Shown here in pieces: positions 14,698 to 25,937 of a stretch of DNA of 64,000 nucleotides. Where the stretch lies: assembly GCA_963714145.1 (NCBI GenBank), contig OY970235.1, positions 1,550,001-1,614,000 on the forward strand. Reading direction: 5' to 3'. This DNA comes from JBBWZH01 sp035544115 (lineage in GTDB: Bacteria > Actinomycetota > Actinomycetes > Mycobacteriales > CADCTP01). The position numbers were made by a program, and so were the translations under genes. Under the pieces are notes generated by a model. That model saw only the letters and a program-made list of their open reading frames with translations, was not told where the DNA came from and ran no database searches. Position 1 is the stretch's first letter, and each line of letters starts with the position of its first letter.

Positions 14698-17600
14698 ATG
14701 ACTGAGCGTTCCGGCCTGCCCAATTCGACTACGGGCAGTGACGATATGGTGACTTCTTCGCTGCTCGCCGCGATGCGTGAGCGGGTCGTCGTGGCGGACG
14801 GTGCGATGGGCACCATGCTCCAGGCCGCCGACCTCAGCCTGGACGACTTCGAGGGGCACGAGGGCTGCAACGAGATCCTCAACGTGACCCGCCCGGACGT
14901 GGTCCGGGGCGTGCACGAGGCATACTTCGCGGTCGGCACCGATGCGGTCGAGACGAACACGTTCGGCGCGAACTACGCCAACCTCGCCGAGTACGGCATC
15001 GAGGAGCGGATCTACGAGCTGGCCGAGGCCGGTGCCCGGCTGGCCGCCGAGGTCGCGCACGGCTGGTCCACCCCCGACCGCCCGCGCTGGGTGATCGGCT
15101 CGTTGGGCCCGGGCACGAAGCTGCCCACCCTCGGGCACGCGCCGTACACGCTGCTGCGGGACGCCTACCAGCAGGAGGTGGCCGGCCTGCTGGCCGGCGG
15201 GGTGGACGCGGTGCTGGTGGAGACCGCGCAGGACCTGCTGCAGGCCAAGGCGGCGGTGATCGGCGCGCAGCGGGCGATGACCGCGGCCGGCCGCCGGGTC
15301 CCGGTGCTGGCCCAGGTCACCGTGGAGACCACCGGCACGATGCTGCTCGGTTCGGAGATCGGCGCCGCGCTGACCGCGCTGGAGCCGCTGGGCATCGACC
15401 TGATCGGGCTGAACTGCGCGACCGGCCCGGCCGAGATGAGCGAGCACCTGCGCTACCTCTCCCGCAACGCCCGGGTCGGGCTGTCGGTGATGCCGAACGC
15501 CGGCCTGCCCGAGCTCGGCCCGAACGGCGCGACCTACCCGCTGACGCCGGCCGAGCTGGCCGACCGCGCTGGCCACCTTCGTCAAGGACTACGGCGCCAC
15601 CCTGGTCGGCGGCTGCTGCGGCACCACCCCGGAGCACCTGCGCCAGGTCGTCGACGCGGTGCGCGACCTCGCCCCGGCCAGGCGCCGGCCGCGGCCCGAG
15701 CCGGCCGCCGCGTCGCTCTACCAGGCCGTCCCGTTCCGGCAGGACAGCTCGGTGCTGATGATCGGCGAGCGGACCAACGCGAACGGCTCCAAGGCGTTCC
15801 GCGAGGCCATGCTGGCCGGCCGCTGGGACGACTGCGTCGAGATCGCCCGGGCCCAGATCCGGGACGGCTCGCACATGCTGGACGTCTGCGTCGACTACGT
15901 CGGCCGGGACGGCGTCGGCGACATGGCCGAAGCCGCGGGCCGGTTCGCCACCGCGTCCACGCTGCCGCTGATGCTGGACTCCACCGAGCCGGGCGTGATC
16001 GAGGCCGGGCTGGAGCATCTCGGCGGCCGCTGCGTGGTCAACTCGGTGAACTACGAGGACGGCGACGGCCCCGGCTCGCGGATCGCGAAGATGATGCCGA
16101 TCGTCCGCGAGCACGGCGCCGCGGTGGTCGCGCTGACCATCGACGAGGAGGGCCAGGCCCGCACCGCCGAGTGGAAGGTCCGGGTGGCCGACCGGCTGAT
16201 CCGCGACCTGACCGAGAACTGGGGGATGCGGGTCGAGGACATCCTGGTCGACTGCCTGACCTTCCCGATCTCCACCGGCCAGGAGGAGACCCGGCGGGAC
16301 GCGATCGAGACGATCGAGGCGATCCGCGAGCTCAAGCGGCGGTACCCGGCCGTGCAGACGCACGCTCGGCCTGTCCAACGTGTCGTTCGGGCTCAACCCG
16401 GCCGCCCGCCAGGTGCTGAACTCGGTCTTCCTGCACGAGTGCGTGAACGCCGGGCTCGACTCGGCGATCGTGCACGCCAGCAAGATCCTGCCGATGTCGA
16501 AGATCCCGGACGAGCAGCGCGAGGTCGCGCTCGACATGGTCTACGACCGGCGCCGGGAGGGTTACGACCCGCTGGGCCGCTTCCTGGACCTGTTCGACGG
16601 GGTCGACACCCAGGAGTCGCGCCAGTCCCGGGCCGATGAGCTGGCCGCGCTGCCGCTGTCCGAGCGGCTGGAGCGGCGGATCATCGACGGCGAGCGGAAC
16701 GGGCTGGAGGCCGACCTGGATGAGGCCATGGTCACCCGCCCGCCCCTGGAGATCATCAACGACACCCTGCTGGCCGGCATGAAGGTGGTCGGCGACCTGT
16801 TCGGCTCCGGCGAGATGCAGCTGCCGTTCGTGCTGCAGTCGGCCGAGGTGATGAAGCTGGCGGTGGCCTACCTGGAGCCGCACATGGAGCGGGCCGACGG
16901 CGCCGGCAAGGGCAAGATCGCGCTCGCCACGGTGCGCGGCGACGTGCACGACATCGGCAAGAACCTGGTCGACATCATCCTGTCCAACAACGGCTACACG
17001 GTCGTGAACCTCGGCATCAAGCAGCCGATCTCGGCCATTCTCGAAGCCGCCGCCGAGCAGGAGGTGGACGCGATCGGCATGTCCGGCCTGCTGGTCAAGT
17101 CCACCGTGATCATGAAGGAGAACCTGCAGGAGATGAACTCCCGCGGCGTGGCGACCCGCTGGCCGGTGCTGCTCGGCGGCGCCGCGCTGACCCGGTCGTA
17201 CGTCGAGCACGACCTGTCCGAGGTGTACGACGGCGACGTCCGGTACGCCCGGGACGCGTTCGAGGGCCTGCGGCTGATGGACACGATCATGGCGGCCCGG
17301 CGCGGGTCGGTGCCGGCCGCGGCCACGCCGCGCAGCACGGATGACGAGAGCCGGGCGGTGGAGCGGAAGGCCCGCCGGGAGCGGTCGCTGCGGATCGCCG
17401 CCGAGCGGCGGGCCGAGGAGGCGAGCGGCGAGCAGCACCAGATCCCGGCCCGCTCCGACGTGGCCGCCGACAACCCGGTGCCGGTCCCGCCGTTCTGGGG
17501 CGACCGGGTGGTCAAGGGCATTCCGCTGGCCGACTACGCCAGCCTGCTGGACGAGCGGGCCACGTTCATGGGCCAGTGGGGCCTGCGCGGCGTCCGCGGC

Positions 17601-18293
17601 GGGAAGGGCCCGTCGTACGAGGAGCTGGTGGAGAGCGACGGCCGGCCCCGGCTGCGCTACTGGCTCGACCGCTTCAAGACCGACAACGTGCTGGAGGCCG
17701 GCGTCGTCTACGGCTACTTCCCGTGTGTCAGCAAGGGCGACGACCTGATCGTGCTGCACGACGACCGGAGCACCGAGCGGTGCCGGTTCAGCTTCCCGCG
17801 GCAGCAGCGCGACCGGCACCTGTGCCTGGCCGACTTCTTCCGCGCCCAGGACTCCGGTGAGACCGACATGGTCGCGTTCACCGTGGTCACCATGGGCGCC
17901 CGGGTCTCGGCCTACGCGAACGAGCTGTTCGCGGCCAACTCCTACCGCGACTACCTCGAGGTGCACGGGTTGTCGGTGCAGCTGGCCGAGGCGCTGGCCG
18001 AGTACTGGCACAAGCGGATCCGGGAGGAGCTGGTGCTGCCCGGCGGCGCGACCGCCGCCGCGGAGGACCCGGCCGACGTCACCGACTACTTCAAGCTGGC
18101 CTACCGCGGCGCCCGGTTCTCGTTCGGCTACCCGGCCTGCCCGAACCTGGAGGACCAGCGCCAGGTGATGGACCTGATCGAGCCGGCCCGGATCGGCGTC
18201 AGCCTGTCCGAGGAGTTCCAGCTGCAGCCGGAGCAGTCGACCTCGGCGATCGTCCTGCACCACCCCGAAGCGAAGTACTTCGCCGCCCGCTGA
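14698..18293 (+). pseudogene. metH: Methionine synthase MetH (cobalamin-dependent), interrupted by two +1 frameshifts
   Basis: The reading frame covers all MetH domains (about 1,197 residues once corrected; family ~1,180) but is split over three frames. The homocysteine-binding domain runs from 14698, with the zinc cysteine in GLNCATG (~15412). At ~15564 an extra C (GACCGCG where GACGCG is expected) shifts the frame. GGCCGTT (~15611) and the pterin-binding domain follow in the second frame. At ~16366 another extra C (ACGCACG for ACGACG) shifts into the third frame, which encodes the cap, the B12 domain (DVHDIGKN at 16941-16964) and the AdoMet reactivation domain (YPACP at ~18129). Every domain is intact apart from the two single-base insertions, so sequencing error or very recent inactivation is more likely than an old pseudogene. 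If the insertions are real, no active enzyme is made. Confidence 0.85.
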
Positions 18294-18386
18294 TCGCCGG
18301 CCGGCCGGCCGGGCGGGCGTCGGCCGGGCGGGCGGGCGGCCGCCGGCCGGGCGGGCGGCCGCCGGGTCGGCCCGGGCCGGACGGGG

Positions 18387-21332
18387 TCAGCCGAGGCCGG
18401 AGCGGACGGCCCAGACCGCCGCCTCGGTACGGGAGGCGCAGCCGGTCTTCGCCAGCAGCGCGGTGACGTGTACGGCGACCGTCCGGGCGGAGATGCCGAG
18501 GTTGCGGCCCACCTGGTGGTTGGTCTGGCCGGCGGCGATCAGCCGGAGCACGTCCCGCTCACGCGGGGTGAGCGTGGCCGAGCGGCCGAGCAGTCGGCGG
18601 GTGCGGGTGGCGTCGTCGCGGCGCCAGCCCGACCAGCCGGCGAGCAGCGCCACGGCCCGGTCGGCGTGCTCGCGGGCGGCGGCCAGGTCACCGAGCCGGT
18701 CCAGGCAGCGGGCCAGCCGCAGGTGGGTGTCCGCGTCCAGGTGGGCCTGGGCCGCCGGGCCGTCGAGGCCGCGCCGGGCCGCCTCGACCGCCTGCCGGTC
18801 GTCGCCGGCCGCTTCGGCAAGCGCCGCCCTGGCCTGCGCCAGCTCGCGGGCCTGCCAGGCCACGGCCGACGGTGACCCGACCGGATGCGCCGGCCACGGA
18901 CCGTCGAACACCTGTCGCGCGTCCACCGCGCGCAGCCCGCCGAGCAGGGCCCAGCGCACCGCCTCGGCCAGCCGGGCGAGCCGGGTCGCGTGCCCGGCCG
19001 CCGGCACGCAGTCCCGGTATCCGAGCAGTGCCTGCCGCACTGCCGGGCGCGGGCCGGTGCGGGCGGCCAGGGCGACCCGCAGCAGCGCGGGGTAGGTGCG
19101 CGCCCAGGCCTGGTCCATCGTGGCGGCGTCCGGCTCGCAGCGTTCGAGTAGCCGGGCCGCGGCGGCCAGGTCGTCGCGCTCGACCGCGAGCAGCCCGGCC
19201 TTCGCCGCGAGCACCACCCGCTCGACCGGGTCGGTCTCCATCGGGAGCCGGCGCCAGACCGCCCGCTCGGCCCGGTCGAGCCAGCCGGCACCGGCCGCGA
19301 TGTCGACTCCCTGCCGGGTCAGCTTGCCGGTGGCGTTCTCCAGCCCGTGGCGCTCGGCCGTCGCCATCGCCTGCTCATACGCGGCCCAGGCCGCATCCGG
19401 CGGCAGCAGCCGGGCCCGCAGCACCAGCGCGTTGTTCACGGACCGGCCGAGCGTGGTCAGGTCGCCCAGCCGGTCGGCCAGCCGCCCGCCCGCCTCGATC
19501 AGGTCGATGCCCTCGACCAGGTGATCGAGGTAACCGAGGGCGCTACCTTTGTCGACCAGTAGACCTGCCTGTACGTCGACTGGGCCGCCGGCGGCGAGGC
19601 CGGCGTCGGCCGCGGTGATCGCCTCGGGGTAGCACTCGGCCCGCAGCAGCGCCTGCGCCCGGGCCGCCAGGCAGCGGACCCACTCGGCACCGCCGGCCCG
19701 TTCGCCGGCCGCCAGCGCCGCGTCCAGCAGCCGCCACTGCGCGGCGACCCGCCCGCCGTGCCAGGCCAGCCCGGCCAGCAGCCGCAGCGCGCCCGCTGTT
19801 CCGGCCGCGTCACCACCCTCCTCGGCCAGCGCCTGCCAGTCCTCGGCGTGCCGCCGCGCCTCGCCCAACGCTCCGGTCGCGTAGGCCGCCCGCGCCGCCA
19901 GTTCGGTCAGCTCCCGCCGCGAGCCGGCCCCGCCGACCGGTTCCGCCTCGCCCGCCGGCCCGGCCCCGACCGGTTCCGCCTCGCCCGCCGGCCCGGCCCC
20001 GACCGGTTCCGCCTCGCCCGCAGACCCGGCCCCGACCACCGGGCTGGCGGGCCGGCCGGGCGATGCGGCCAGGCCGAGGCGGGCCAGGGAGAGTGCGGCA
20101 TCGGGGCGGCCGCCGGCCAGCGCGGCCGCGGCGGCCCGGCCGGCGGCGACCGGGACCAGGTCGTCGGCGCCGGCCGCGGCGGCGTACCGGGCCACGGTGG
20201 CGTCGTCGCCGCGCCGGCGGGCGGCGGCCAGCGCCCGGGCCAGCACCGCCCGGCGGCGCGCCGGGGGAGTGCTGCCGGCCACCGCGTCCCGGGCCAGCGC
20301 GTGCCGGAACCGGAGCACCCCATCGGGTCCGGCCAGCAGCAGGCCCCGGGCGGTCAGCCGGTCCACCGCGGCGGCCAACTCGGGCGCGGGCAGGTCGCTC
20401 ACCTCGGCCAGCCGGGGCAGATCCACCTGCTCGCCGAGCAGCGCCGCGGCCTGTGCGGTGCCGAGCAGCGCGTCGGGCTCGCCGGCGAGCCGGGCCAGTA
20501 CGAGCGCGGCCAGGTGCGGCGGCACCGGCCCGGCGGCCAGCGCGGCTGGGTCGCCGCCGGCCACCAGCAGCTCGCCGATCCAGAACGGGTTCCCGCCGGT
20601 GCGCTCGTACACCGCCCTGGCCAGCGCGGGCTCCGCTGGCCGGCCGGTACGCGCGGTGACCAGTTCGGCGACCTGCGCCCGGGTCAGCGGACCCAGGTGC
20701 ACCCGGACCGCGGCGGGCCGGCTGGCCAGGATCGACACGACCGCACCGACCAGCCGCGGCCGGGCCGCCTCGGTCACCTCCCGGGTGGTGGCCAGCAGCA
20801 GCGCGGGCAGCGTGACGGCCCGCGCCAGCTCGCCGATGAGCGTCAGGCTCGCCGCGTCCAGCGCGTGCAGGTCGTCCGCGACCAGTACCCCGGGGCCGTC
20901 CCCGAGCGCCGCCCGGACCACCTCCACCCCGGCCGCGAGCAGCGCCCGCGGCGCCACCGCACCGTCCCCGGCGGCCGCTACCTCGGCCGCGAGCGGCGCG
21001 GCCGGCCCGGCGGCGAGCCCGCCCCGGTCCTGCTGGGTCAGCGCCCGGTACGCCGCGGCCCGCCCGGCCGGTGGCTCGCGTCCGCTCAGCGCCTGGGCGG
21101 CCCAGTCGTGCGGCATGGCCGGCTCGGGCCGGCCGCCGCCGGCCAGCACCGCGACCGGCGCCGGCTCGAGCGCGGCCAGCACCCGCGCCAGCAGCGTGCT
21201 CTTGCCGATCCCGGCCTCGCCGCTGACCAGTACGACCACCGGCCCGGCGGCCGGTTCGAGCGCCAGCCGGCGCCAGCCGGCGAGGACCGTGGCCACCTCG
21301 CCGTCCCGTCCCACCACCGGCGCACCAGTCAC
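18387..21332 (-). CDS. LAL-type LuxR-family transcriptional regulator with AAA ATPase domain
   Basis: This 981-aa protein has an N-terminal NTPase domain with Walker A SGEAGIGKST (37-46) and a Walker B-like VLVADDLHALD. A long helical, TPR-like middle follows, and the C-terminal LuxR helix-turn-helix is LTPRERDVLRLIAAGQTNHQ followed by ISARTVAVHVTALLAKTGC. LAL proteins (MalT-like) are signal-responsive activators. It is divergent from the ABC exporter operon starting at 21397, its likely target. Residues ~434-466 are three copies of an 11-residue EAEPVGAGPAG unit (33-bp repeat, 19935-20033). TACCGT ends 8 nt before the GTG at 21332; GAGGG in between could also serve as an RBS. Confidence 0.88.
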   Translation of the reverse strand: MTGAPVVGRDGEVATVLAGWRRLALEPAAGPVVVLVSGEAGIGKSTLLARVLAALEPAPVAVLAGGGRPEPAMPHDWAAQALSGREPPAGRAAAYRALTQQDRGGLAAGPAAPLAAEVAAAGDGAVAPRALLAAGVEVVRAALGDGPGVLVADDLHALDAASLTLIGELARAVTLPALLLATTREVTEAARPRLVGAVVSILASRPAAVRVHLGPLTRAQVAELVTARTGRPAEPALARAVYERTGGNPFWIGELLVAGGDPAALAAGPVPPHLAALVLARLAGEPDALLGTAQAAALLGEQVDLPRLAEVSDLPAPELAAAVDRLTARGLLLAGPDGVLRFRHALARDAVAGSTPPARRRAVLARALAAARRRGDDATVARYAAAAGADDLVPVAAGRAAAAALAGGRPDAALSLARLGLAASPGRPASPVVGAGSAGEAEPVGAGPAGEAEPVGAGPAGEAEPVGGAGSRRELTELAARAAYATGALGEARRHAEDWQALAEEGGDAAGTAGALRLLAGLAWHGGRVAAQWRLLDAALAAGERAGGAEWVRCLAARAQALLRAECYPEAITAADAGLAAGGPVDVQAGLLVDKGSALGYLDHLVEGIDLIEAGGRLADRLGDLTTLGRSVNNALVLRARLLPPDAAWAAYEQAMATAERHGLENATGKLTRQGVDIAAGAGWLDRAERAVWRRLPMETDPVERVVLAAKAGLLAVERDDLAAAARLLERCEPDAATMDQAWARTYPALLRVALAARTGPRPAVRQALLGYRDCVPAAGHATRLARLAEAVRWALLGGLRAVDARQVFDGPWPAHPVGSPSAVAWQARELAQARAALAEAAGDDRQAVEAARRGLDGPAAQAHLDADTHLRLARCLDRLGDLAAAREHADRAVALLAGWSGWRRDDATRTRRLLGRSATLTPRERDVLRLIAAGQTNHQVGRNLGISARTVAVHVTALLAKTGCASRTEAAVWAVRSGLG
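19935..20033 (-). repeat. In-frame 33-bp tandem repeat in the LAL regulator
   Basis: Three consecutive 33-bp units start at 19935, 19968 and 20001, beginning GACCGGTTCCGCCTCGCCCG on the plus strand. They encode repeats of EAEPVGAGPAG in the linker after the NTPase region. The third unit carries substitutions. Confidence 0.9.
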
Positions 21333-21340
21333 GAACCCTC

Positions 21341-21346
21341 ACGGTA
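21341..21346 (-). promoter_or_regulatory. Candidate -10 of the LAL regulator gene
   Basis: TACCGT on the minus strand ends 8 nt before the GTG at 21332, in the 64-bp spacer shared with the divergent ABC operon. Confidence 0.35.
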
Positions 21347-21396
21347 GTAACAAGTGCGTACAGACGCCGCGCCGGCCGGCGGCGAAGCTGGGCGCC

Positions 21397-22355
<959 letters not shown>

Positions 22356-22359
<4 letters not shown>

Positions 22360-23141
22360 CCGGCACCAGCGCGCTGCGGGGGGTCGCCGCCGCGGCCAGG
22401 TTCGAGGCCGCCACCCTGCGCCGCTCGCCGGACGACCTGATGGCGCTGCTGAACGCGCCGCTGCTCGCGGTGATGTTCCTGGCGATCACCCGGCACGCGC
22501 ACCGGGGCGACCTGGCCGGGTACGCGGTGCTCGCGCCAGCGGTGATCACGGTCTGGGCGATGGGGCTGCTGGTGTCCGGCGAGATCATCGATCAGGAGCG
22601 GTGGAACGGCACGCTGGAGGCGATGCTGGCCACGCCGACCCCGCTGCAGGTGGTCGTGCTGGGTCGGGTGGCCGTGGTCACCGCGATCAGCCTGCTGTCC
22701 ATTGTGGAGAGTTGGCTGGTCGCCCGGGTCGGCTTCGGCGTCGCGATCGCCGTGCCGCACCCGGGGATCTTCGCGGTGACCCTGCTCTGCACCGGGCTGG
22801 CGATGGCCGGCACCGCGACCGCGATGGCCGGCACGTTCGTGCTGGCCCGCTCCGCCCGTACCTTCCAGAACTCGCTGAGCTACCCGTTCTACGTGCTCGG
22901 CGGCGCGCTGGTGCCGGTGGCCCTGCTGCCCGGCTGGCTGCAGCCGGCGTGCCGGGTGGTGTTCCTGTCCTGGGCGACCGACCTGCTGCGGGACGCGTTG
23001 GCCCCGGCCGCCGTGCCCCACCTGCTGCCCCGGCTGGCCGCCGTGCTCGGCCTCGGCGTGCTCGGCTGGCTGGCCGGCTTCGCGATGCTCGACCGCATCC
23101 TGGACCGGGTCCGCCGCACCGGGACGCTGGCCCATGCCTGA
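22356..23141 (+). CDS. ABC-2 type exporter, permease subunit 1
   Basis: This 261-aa protein has about six hydrophobic segments, for example 'LLAVMFLAITRHAHRGDLAGY', 'VITVWAMGLLVSGEIIDQER' and 'AAVLGLGVLGWLAGFAML'. The E-rich segment IIDQERWNGTLEAMLATPT is typical of ABC-2 permeases, which carry an 'E(R/E)xxGTLE' coupling motif. It starts within the ATPase gene stop (ATGA overlap) and ends 8 nt inside the next permease gene, so all three are tightly coupled. Confidence 0.85.
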
Positions 23142-23952
23142 GCCCCGGTCCGGCCGCGCGGCCGGCACCCTGCTGGTGCTGCGCTACTCGGCGGCGAGCG
23201 CGTTCGCCGACTTCAGCACGATCTACACCTGGCGCACCTGGACGCTGGGCTGGCTGTCCCGGGTGCTCTGCCAGGTGGCCTTCTTCGCGTTGATCGGCCG
23301 GCTGCTCGGCGCCCCCGAGCAGGGCCGGTTCCTGCTGGTCGGCAACGCCGTGATGATCGCCGCGCTGGAGAGCATGTTCGTGGTCGCCTCCACGACCTGG
23401 GAGCGGCGGGCCGGCACGCTGCCGCTGCTGCTGGCCGCGCCGACCGAGCCGGCGCTCGTCTTCGCCGGCCGAAGCGTGCAGTGGCTGGCCAGCGGCAGCG
23501 CCACCGCGATCATCTCGCTGTGCGGGCTCGGCCTGGCCTTCGGGCTGCCGCTGCACCTGACCACGGTGCTGGCCGCGGTTCCACTGGTGGTCCTGGTCTC
23601 GGTGAGCACGTACTGCTTCGCGCTGGTGCCGGCCGCGCTGGTCCTGCGGGTCATGCAGCTGCGCAACGTGGTCGCCAACCTGACCATGCTGACGATGATG
23701 ACGTTCTGCGGCGTGCAGGTGCCCACCACGTTCTGGCCCGGCTGGGTGCAGGGCGTGGCGTCGGCGCTGCCGCTGACCCACGGCCTGGCCGCCGTCCGCG
23801 CCGCGCTGGCCGGCGCCGACTGGTCGGCGGTGCTGCCACAGGTCGGCGCCGAGGTCGCGCTCGCCGCCGGCTGGCTGGCCGCCGCGGTGCTGGCGTTCCG
23901 CCGGCTCGCCGAGCACGGCCGGCGGGACGGCAGCATCGAGTTCGGCGACTGA
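23134..23952 (+). CDS. ABC-2 type exporter, permease subunit 2
   Basis: This 272-aa membrane protein has 'LSRVLCQVAFFALIGRLLGAP', the coupling motif TWERRAGTLPLLLAAPTEP and further hydrophobic helices up to 'AAGWLAAAVLAFRRLAEH'. It is a second ABC-2 permease, so the transporter is probably a heterodimer of subunits 1 and 2. It overlaps subunit 1 by 8 nt. No clear terminator is visible in the 47-nt gap before the convergent MFS gene. Confidence 0.83.
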   Translation: MPEPRSGRAAGTLLVLRYSAASAFADFSTIYTWRTWTLGWLSRVLCQVAFFALIGRLLGAPEQGRFLLVGNAVMIAALESMFVVASTTWERRAGTLPLLLAAPTEPALVFAGRSVQWLASGSATAIISLCGLGLAFGLPLHLTTVLAAVPLVVLVSVSTYCFALVPAALVLRVMQLRNVVANLTMLTMMTFCGVQVPTTFWPGWVQGVASALPLTHGLAAVRAALAGADWSAVLPQVGAEVALAAGWLAAAVLAFRRLAEHGRRDGSIEFGD

Positions 23953-23999
23953 CCGGGGCCGGCCGGCCGTTCGGTTGGCTCGACGGGCGAACCGCCGCG

Positions 24000-25418
24000 C
24001 TACCCGCCGACGCAGGTCCGGTCGGCCCGCTGGCCGGAGGGGATGAGCCGGCTGCCGGACGGGTGGGTGACCCGGATCCGCCCGGCTCGCCCGGCGACGC
24101 CGGCCAGGGCGAGGCCGGCAATGGCGGCGGCGGTGATCAGGGCGAAGGCCGGGCGGAAGCCGGCGGCGGTCGGGGTCGGGCCGAGTAGCAGCGTCAGCAG
24201 CGCCAGCGTGATCGCGCCGGCCAGGTACTGCGCGGTGGTCAGCAGCGCGCCCGCGGTGCCCTGCCGCTCCCGCGGCACGTCGTGGGTGCCGATGATGAAC
24301 ATCGAGGTGTAGATCAGCCCGTGTCCGAGTCCACTGAGGACGATCCCGGGCAGCAGGTCGACGGCGTAGGACGGGCCGGTCAGGGTGACCGTCAGCCAGA
24401 GCAGGCCGGCGGCCGCGATGCCGAAGCCGGCGGTCAGCACGGTCGCCGGGGCCAGCCGCCGCACGGCCCGGCCGGCCGCCACGCTGCCCGCGGTCACCAG
24501 CAGCGCCAGCGGTAGGAAGGCCAGCCCGGCGCGCAGCGGCCGGTATCCCTTGGCGGCCTGCAGCAGCAGCGTGAGCAGGTAGAACTCGGATCCCACGCTG
24601 GCCATGTAGAGCGCGGTCGCGGCCGCCCCGACCCGCAGCGACCGGGTCCGCCGCAGCACCGGGTCGATCAGCACGTCCCGCGCGGTGCGTTCGTTGCGGA
24701 CGAACCCCAGACCGAACACCGCCGCCAGGCCGAGGCAGCCGAGCGTGGCCGGCGCCCGCCAGCCGTACCCGGCGCCGAGGGTCAGCCCCAGCACCAGGGC
24801 GAGCGCCGTCCCGGTGCCGAGCACCGCGGCCACCGCCGGAATCCGCCCGCCCACCGCAGCCTGGTCGGGCCCGACCCGGTCGGGGGCGATCCAGGCCGCG
24901 GCGCCGAGCGCGCAGGCCAGCGTGAGCGGCACGCTGAGCAGGAACGTCAGCCGCCAGGAGGCGGTGGTGAGCAGCCCGCCCAGGATCGCCCCGGCGGCCA
25001 GCCCGGTCGCGCCGATCGAGCCCCAGACCGCGACCGCCCGGCTGCGCGCCGGCCCGGCCGGCCAGGTCGTCCCGATCAGGCCGAGCACCGCGGGCTGCAG
25101 CAGCGCCGCGCAGAGGCCCTGCCCGCCGCGGGCGGCCAGCAGCACGGCGCCATCGGCCGCGGCGGCACCGGCGGCGCTGGCCAGCCCGAACGCGGCGACC
25201 GCCACGATGAACAGCCGGCGGGCGCCGACCCGGTCGCAGATCCGGCCGCCGAGCACCAGGAACCCGGCGAACAGCACCGCGTACGCGCTGACCACCCACT
25301 GCGCGGCCGCCGGGGCCAGGTGCAGGTCGGCGGCGATGCTGGGCAGCGCGACGTAGATGATCGAGTAGTCGAGCGCGATGACGAACTGCGCCAGCGACAG
25401 CAGCACCAGGACGGCCAT
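24000..25418 (-). CDS. MFS transporter, drug:H+ antiporter (DHA2, 14-TM type)
   Basis: This 472-aa polytopic membrane protein has about 14 hydrophobic segments. The N-terminal 'IALDYSIIYVALPSIAADLHL' and 'AQWVVSAYAVLFAGFLVLGGRICDRVGARRLF' are the DHA2 motif A region, and 'LGGLLTTASWRLTFLLSVPL' is motif C-like. Such proteins expel hydrophobic drugs using the proton gradient. It is divergent from a MerR regulator over a 77-bp spacer with a perfect 20-bp palindrome, suggesting ligand-induced expression. The ATG at 25418 has GAGG 8 nt upstream. Confidence 0.87.
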   Translation of the reverse strand: MAVLVLLSLAQFVIALDYSIIYVALPSIAADLHLAPAAAQWVVSAYAVLFAGFLVLGGRICDRVGARRLFIVAVAAFGLASAAGAAAADGAVLLAARGGQGLCAALLQPAVLGLIGTTWPAGPARSRAVAVWGSIGATGLAAGAILGGLLTTASWRLTFLLSVPLTLACALGAAAWIAPDRVGPDQAAVGGRIPAVAAVLGTGTALALVLGLTLGAGYGWRAPATLGCLGLAAVFGLGFVRNERTARDVLIDPVLRRTRSLRVGAAATALYMASVGSEFYLLTLLLQAAKGYRPLRAGLAFLPLALLVTAGSVAAGRAVRRLAPATVLTAGFGIAAAGLLWLTVTLTGPSYAVDLLPGIVLSGLGHGLIYTSMFIIGTHDVPRERQGTAGALLTTAQYLAGAITLALLTLLLGPTPTAAGFRPAFALITAAAIAGLALAGVAGRAGRIRVTHPSGSRLIPSGQRADRTCVGG

Positions 25419-25433
25419 GCCGCCATCCTCGAA

Positions 25434-25453
25434 CCTTCACACTAGTGTGAAGG
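25434..25453. promoter_or_regulatory. Perfect 20-bp palindrome, candidate MerR operator
   Basis: CCTTCACACTAGTGTGAAGG is its own reverse complement and lies between the divergent MFS and MerR-type genes. MerR proteins bind such palindromes between the -35 and -10 elements. The embedded TAGTGT could serve as a -10 in either direction. Confidence 0.75.
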
Positions 25454-25495
25454 AAAGTCCCGTCGTGACGGAAAGCCCGGTCGGAAGGAGCCGCC

Positions 25496-25861
25496 ATGCG
25501 GATCGGTGAGCTGGCCGCCCGCACCGGGGTGGCCGCCCGGCTGCTGCGCTACTACGAGGAGCAGGGCCTGCTCACCCCCGACCGGGCGGCCAACGGCTAC
25601 CGCGACTATGCCGAGCGGCTGGTCGACCACGTCGCGCAGATCCGCGGCCTGCTCGACGCCGGCGTGCCCACCCGGATCATCCGGCAGATCCTGCCCTGCC
25701 TGGACAACCCCTGCACCATCCACGTCACCGACGCCACGCCCGACCTGGTCGCCGCGCTCGAACTGCACCGCGCCCAGATGGATGCCCGGATCAGCTGCCT
25801 GACCCGCAACCGGGACGCGATCACCGGCTACCTGACCGCGCTGCAGGCCGCCAGCTCCTGA
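25496..25861 (+). CDS. MerR family transcriptional regulator
   Basis: The 121-aa protein begins with the MerR winged helix-turn-helix MRIGELAARTGVAARLLRYYEEQGLL, continues with 'ANGYRDYAERLVDHVAQIRGLLDAGV', and has a C-terminal coiled coil for dimerisation. Three cysteines (ILPCLDNPCTI and ISCLTRN) lie in the effector region. They might sense thiol-reactive compounds or metal, but no CxxC metal motif is evident. The start at 25496 has GAAGGAG 6-7 nt upstream. Its probable operator is the palindrome at 25434-25453, regulating itself and the MFS exporter. Confidence 0.9.
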   Translation: MRIGELAARTGVAARLLRYYEEQGLLTPDRAANGYRDYAERLVDHVAQIRGLLDAGVPTRIIRQILPCLDNPCTIHVTDATPDLVAALELHRAQMDARISCLTRNRDAITGYLTALQAASS

Positions 25862-25937
25862 CCGCTTCCCGGTCGACCGCAGCAGATCCCGCCCCGCGAC
25901 GCGTGTATGGGGCGGAGGTCGATCTGGTGGAGGAACC

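Noticed and set aside
14698..18293. Programmed ribosomal frameshifting in metH
   Set aside because: Neither shift site has a slippery heptamer, rare codon with following stop, or downstream structure that stands out. MetH is not known to use frameshifting, and two +1 events in one gene would be unprecedented. Indel error or mutation is simpler.
18294..18386. Terminator between metH and the LAL regulator
   Set aside because: The spacer is almost pure G/C with GGCCGGCCGGGCGGGC-type reiterations that could fold in many ways. No distinct stem-loop with defined arms can be singled out.
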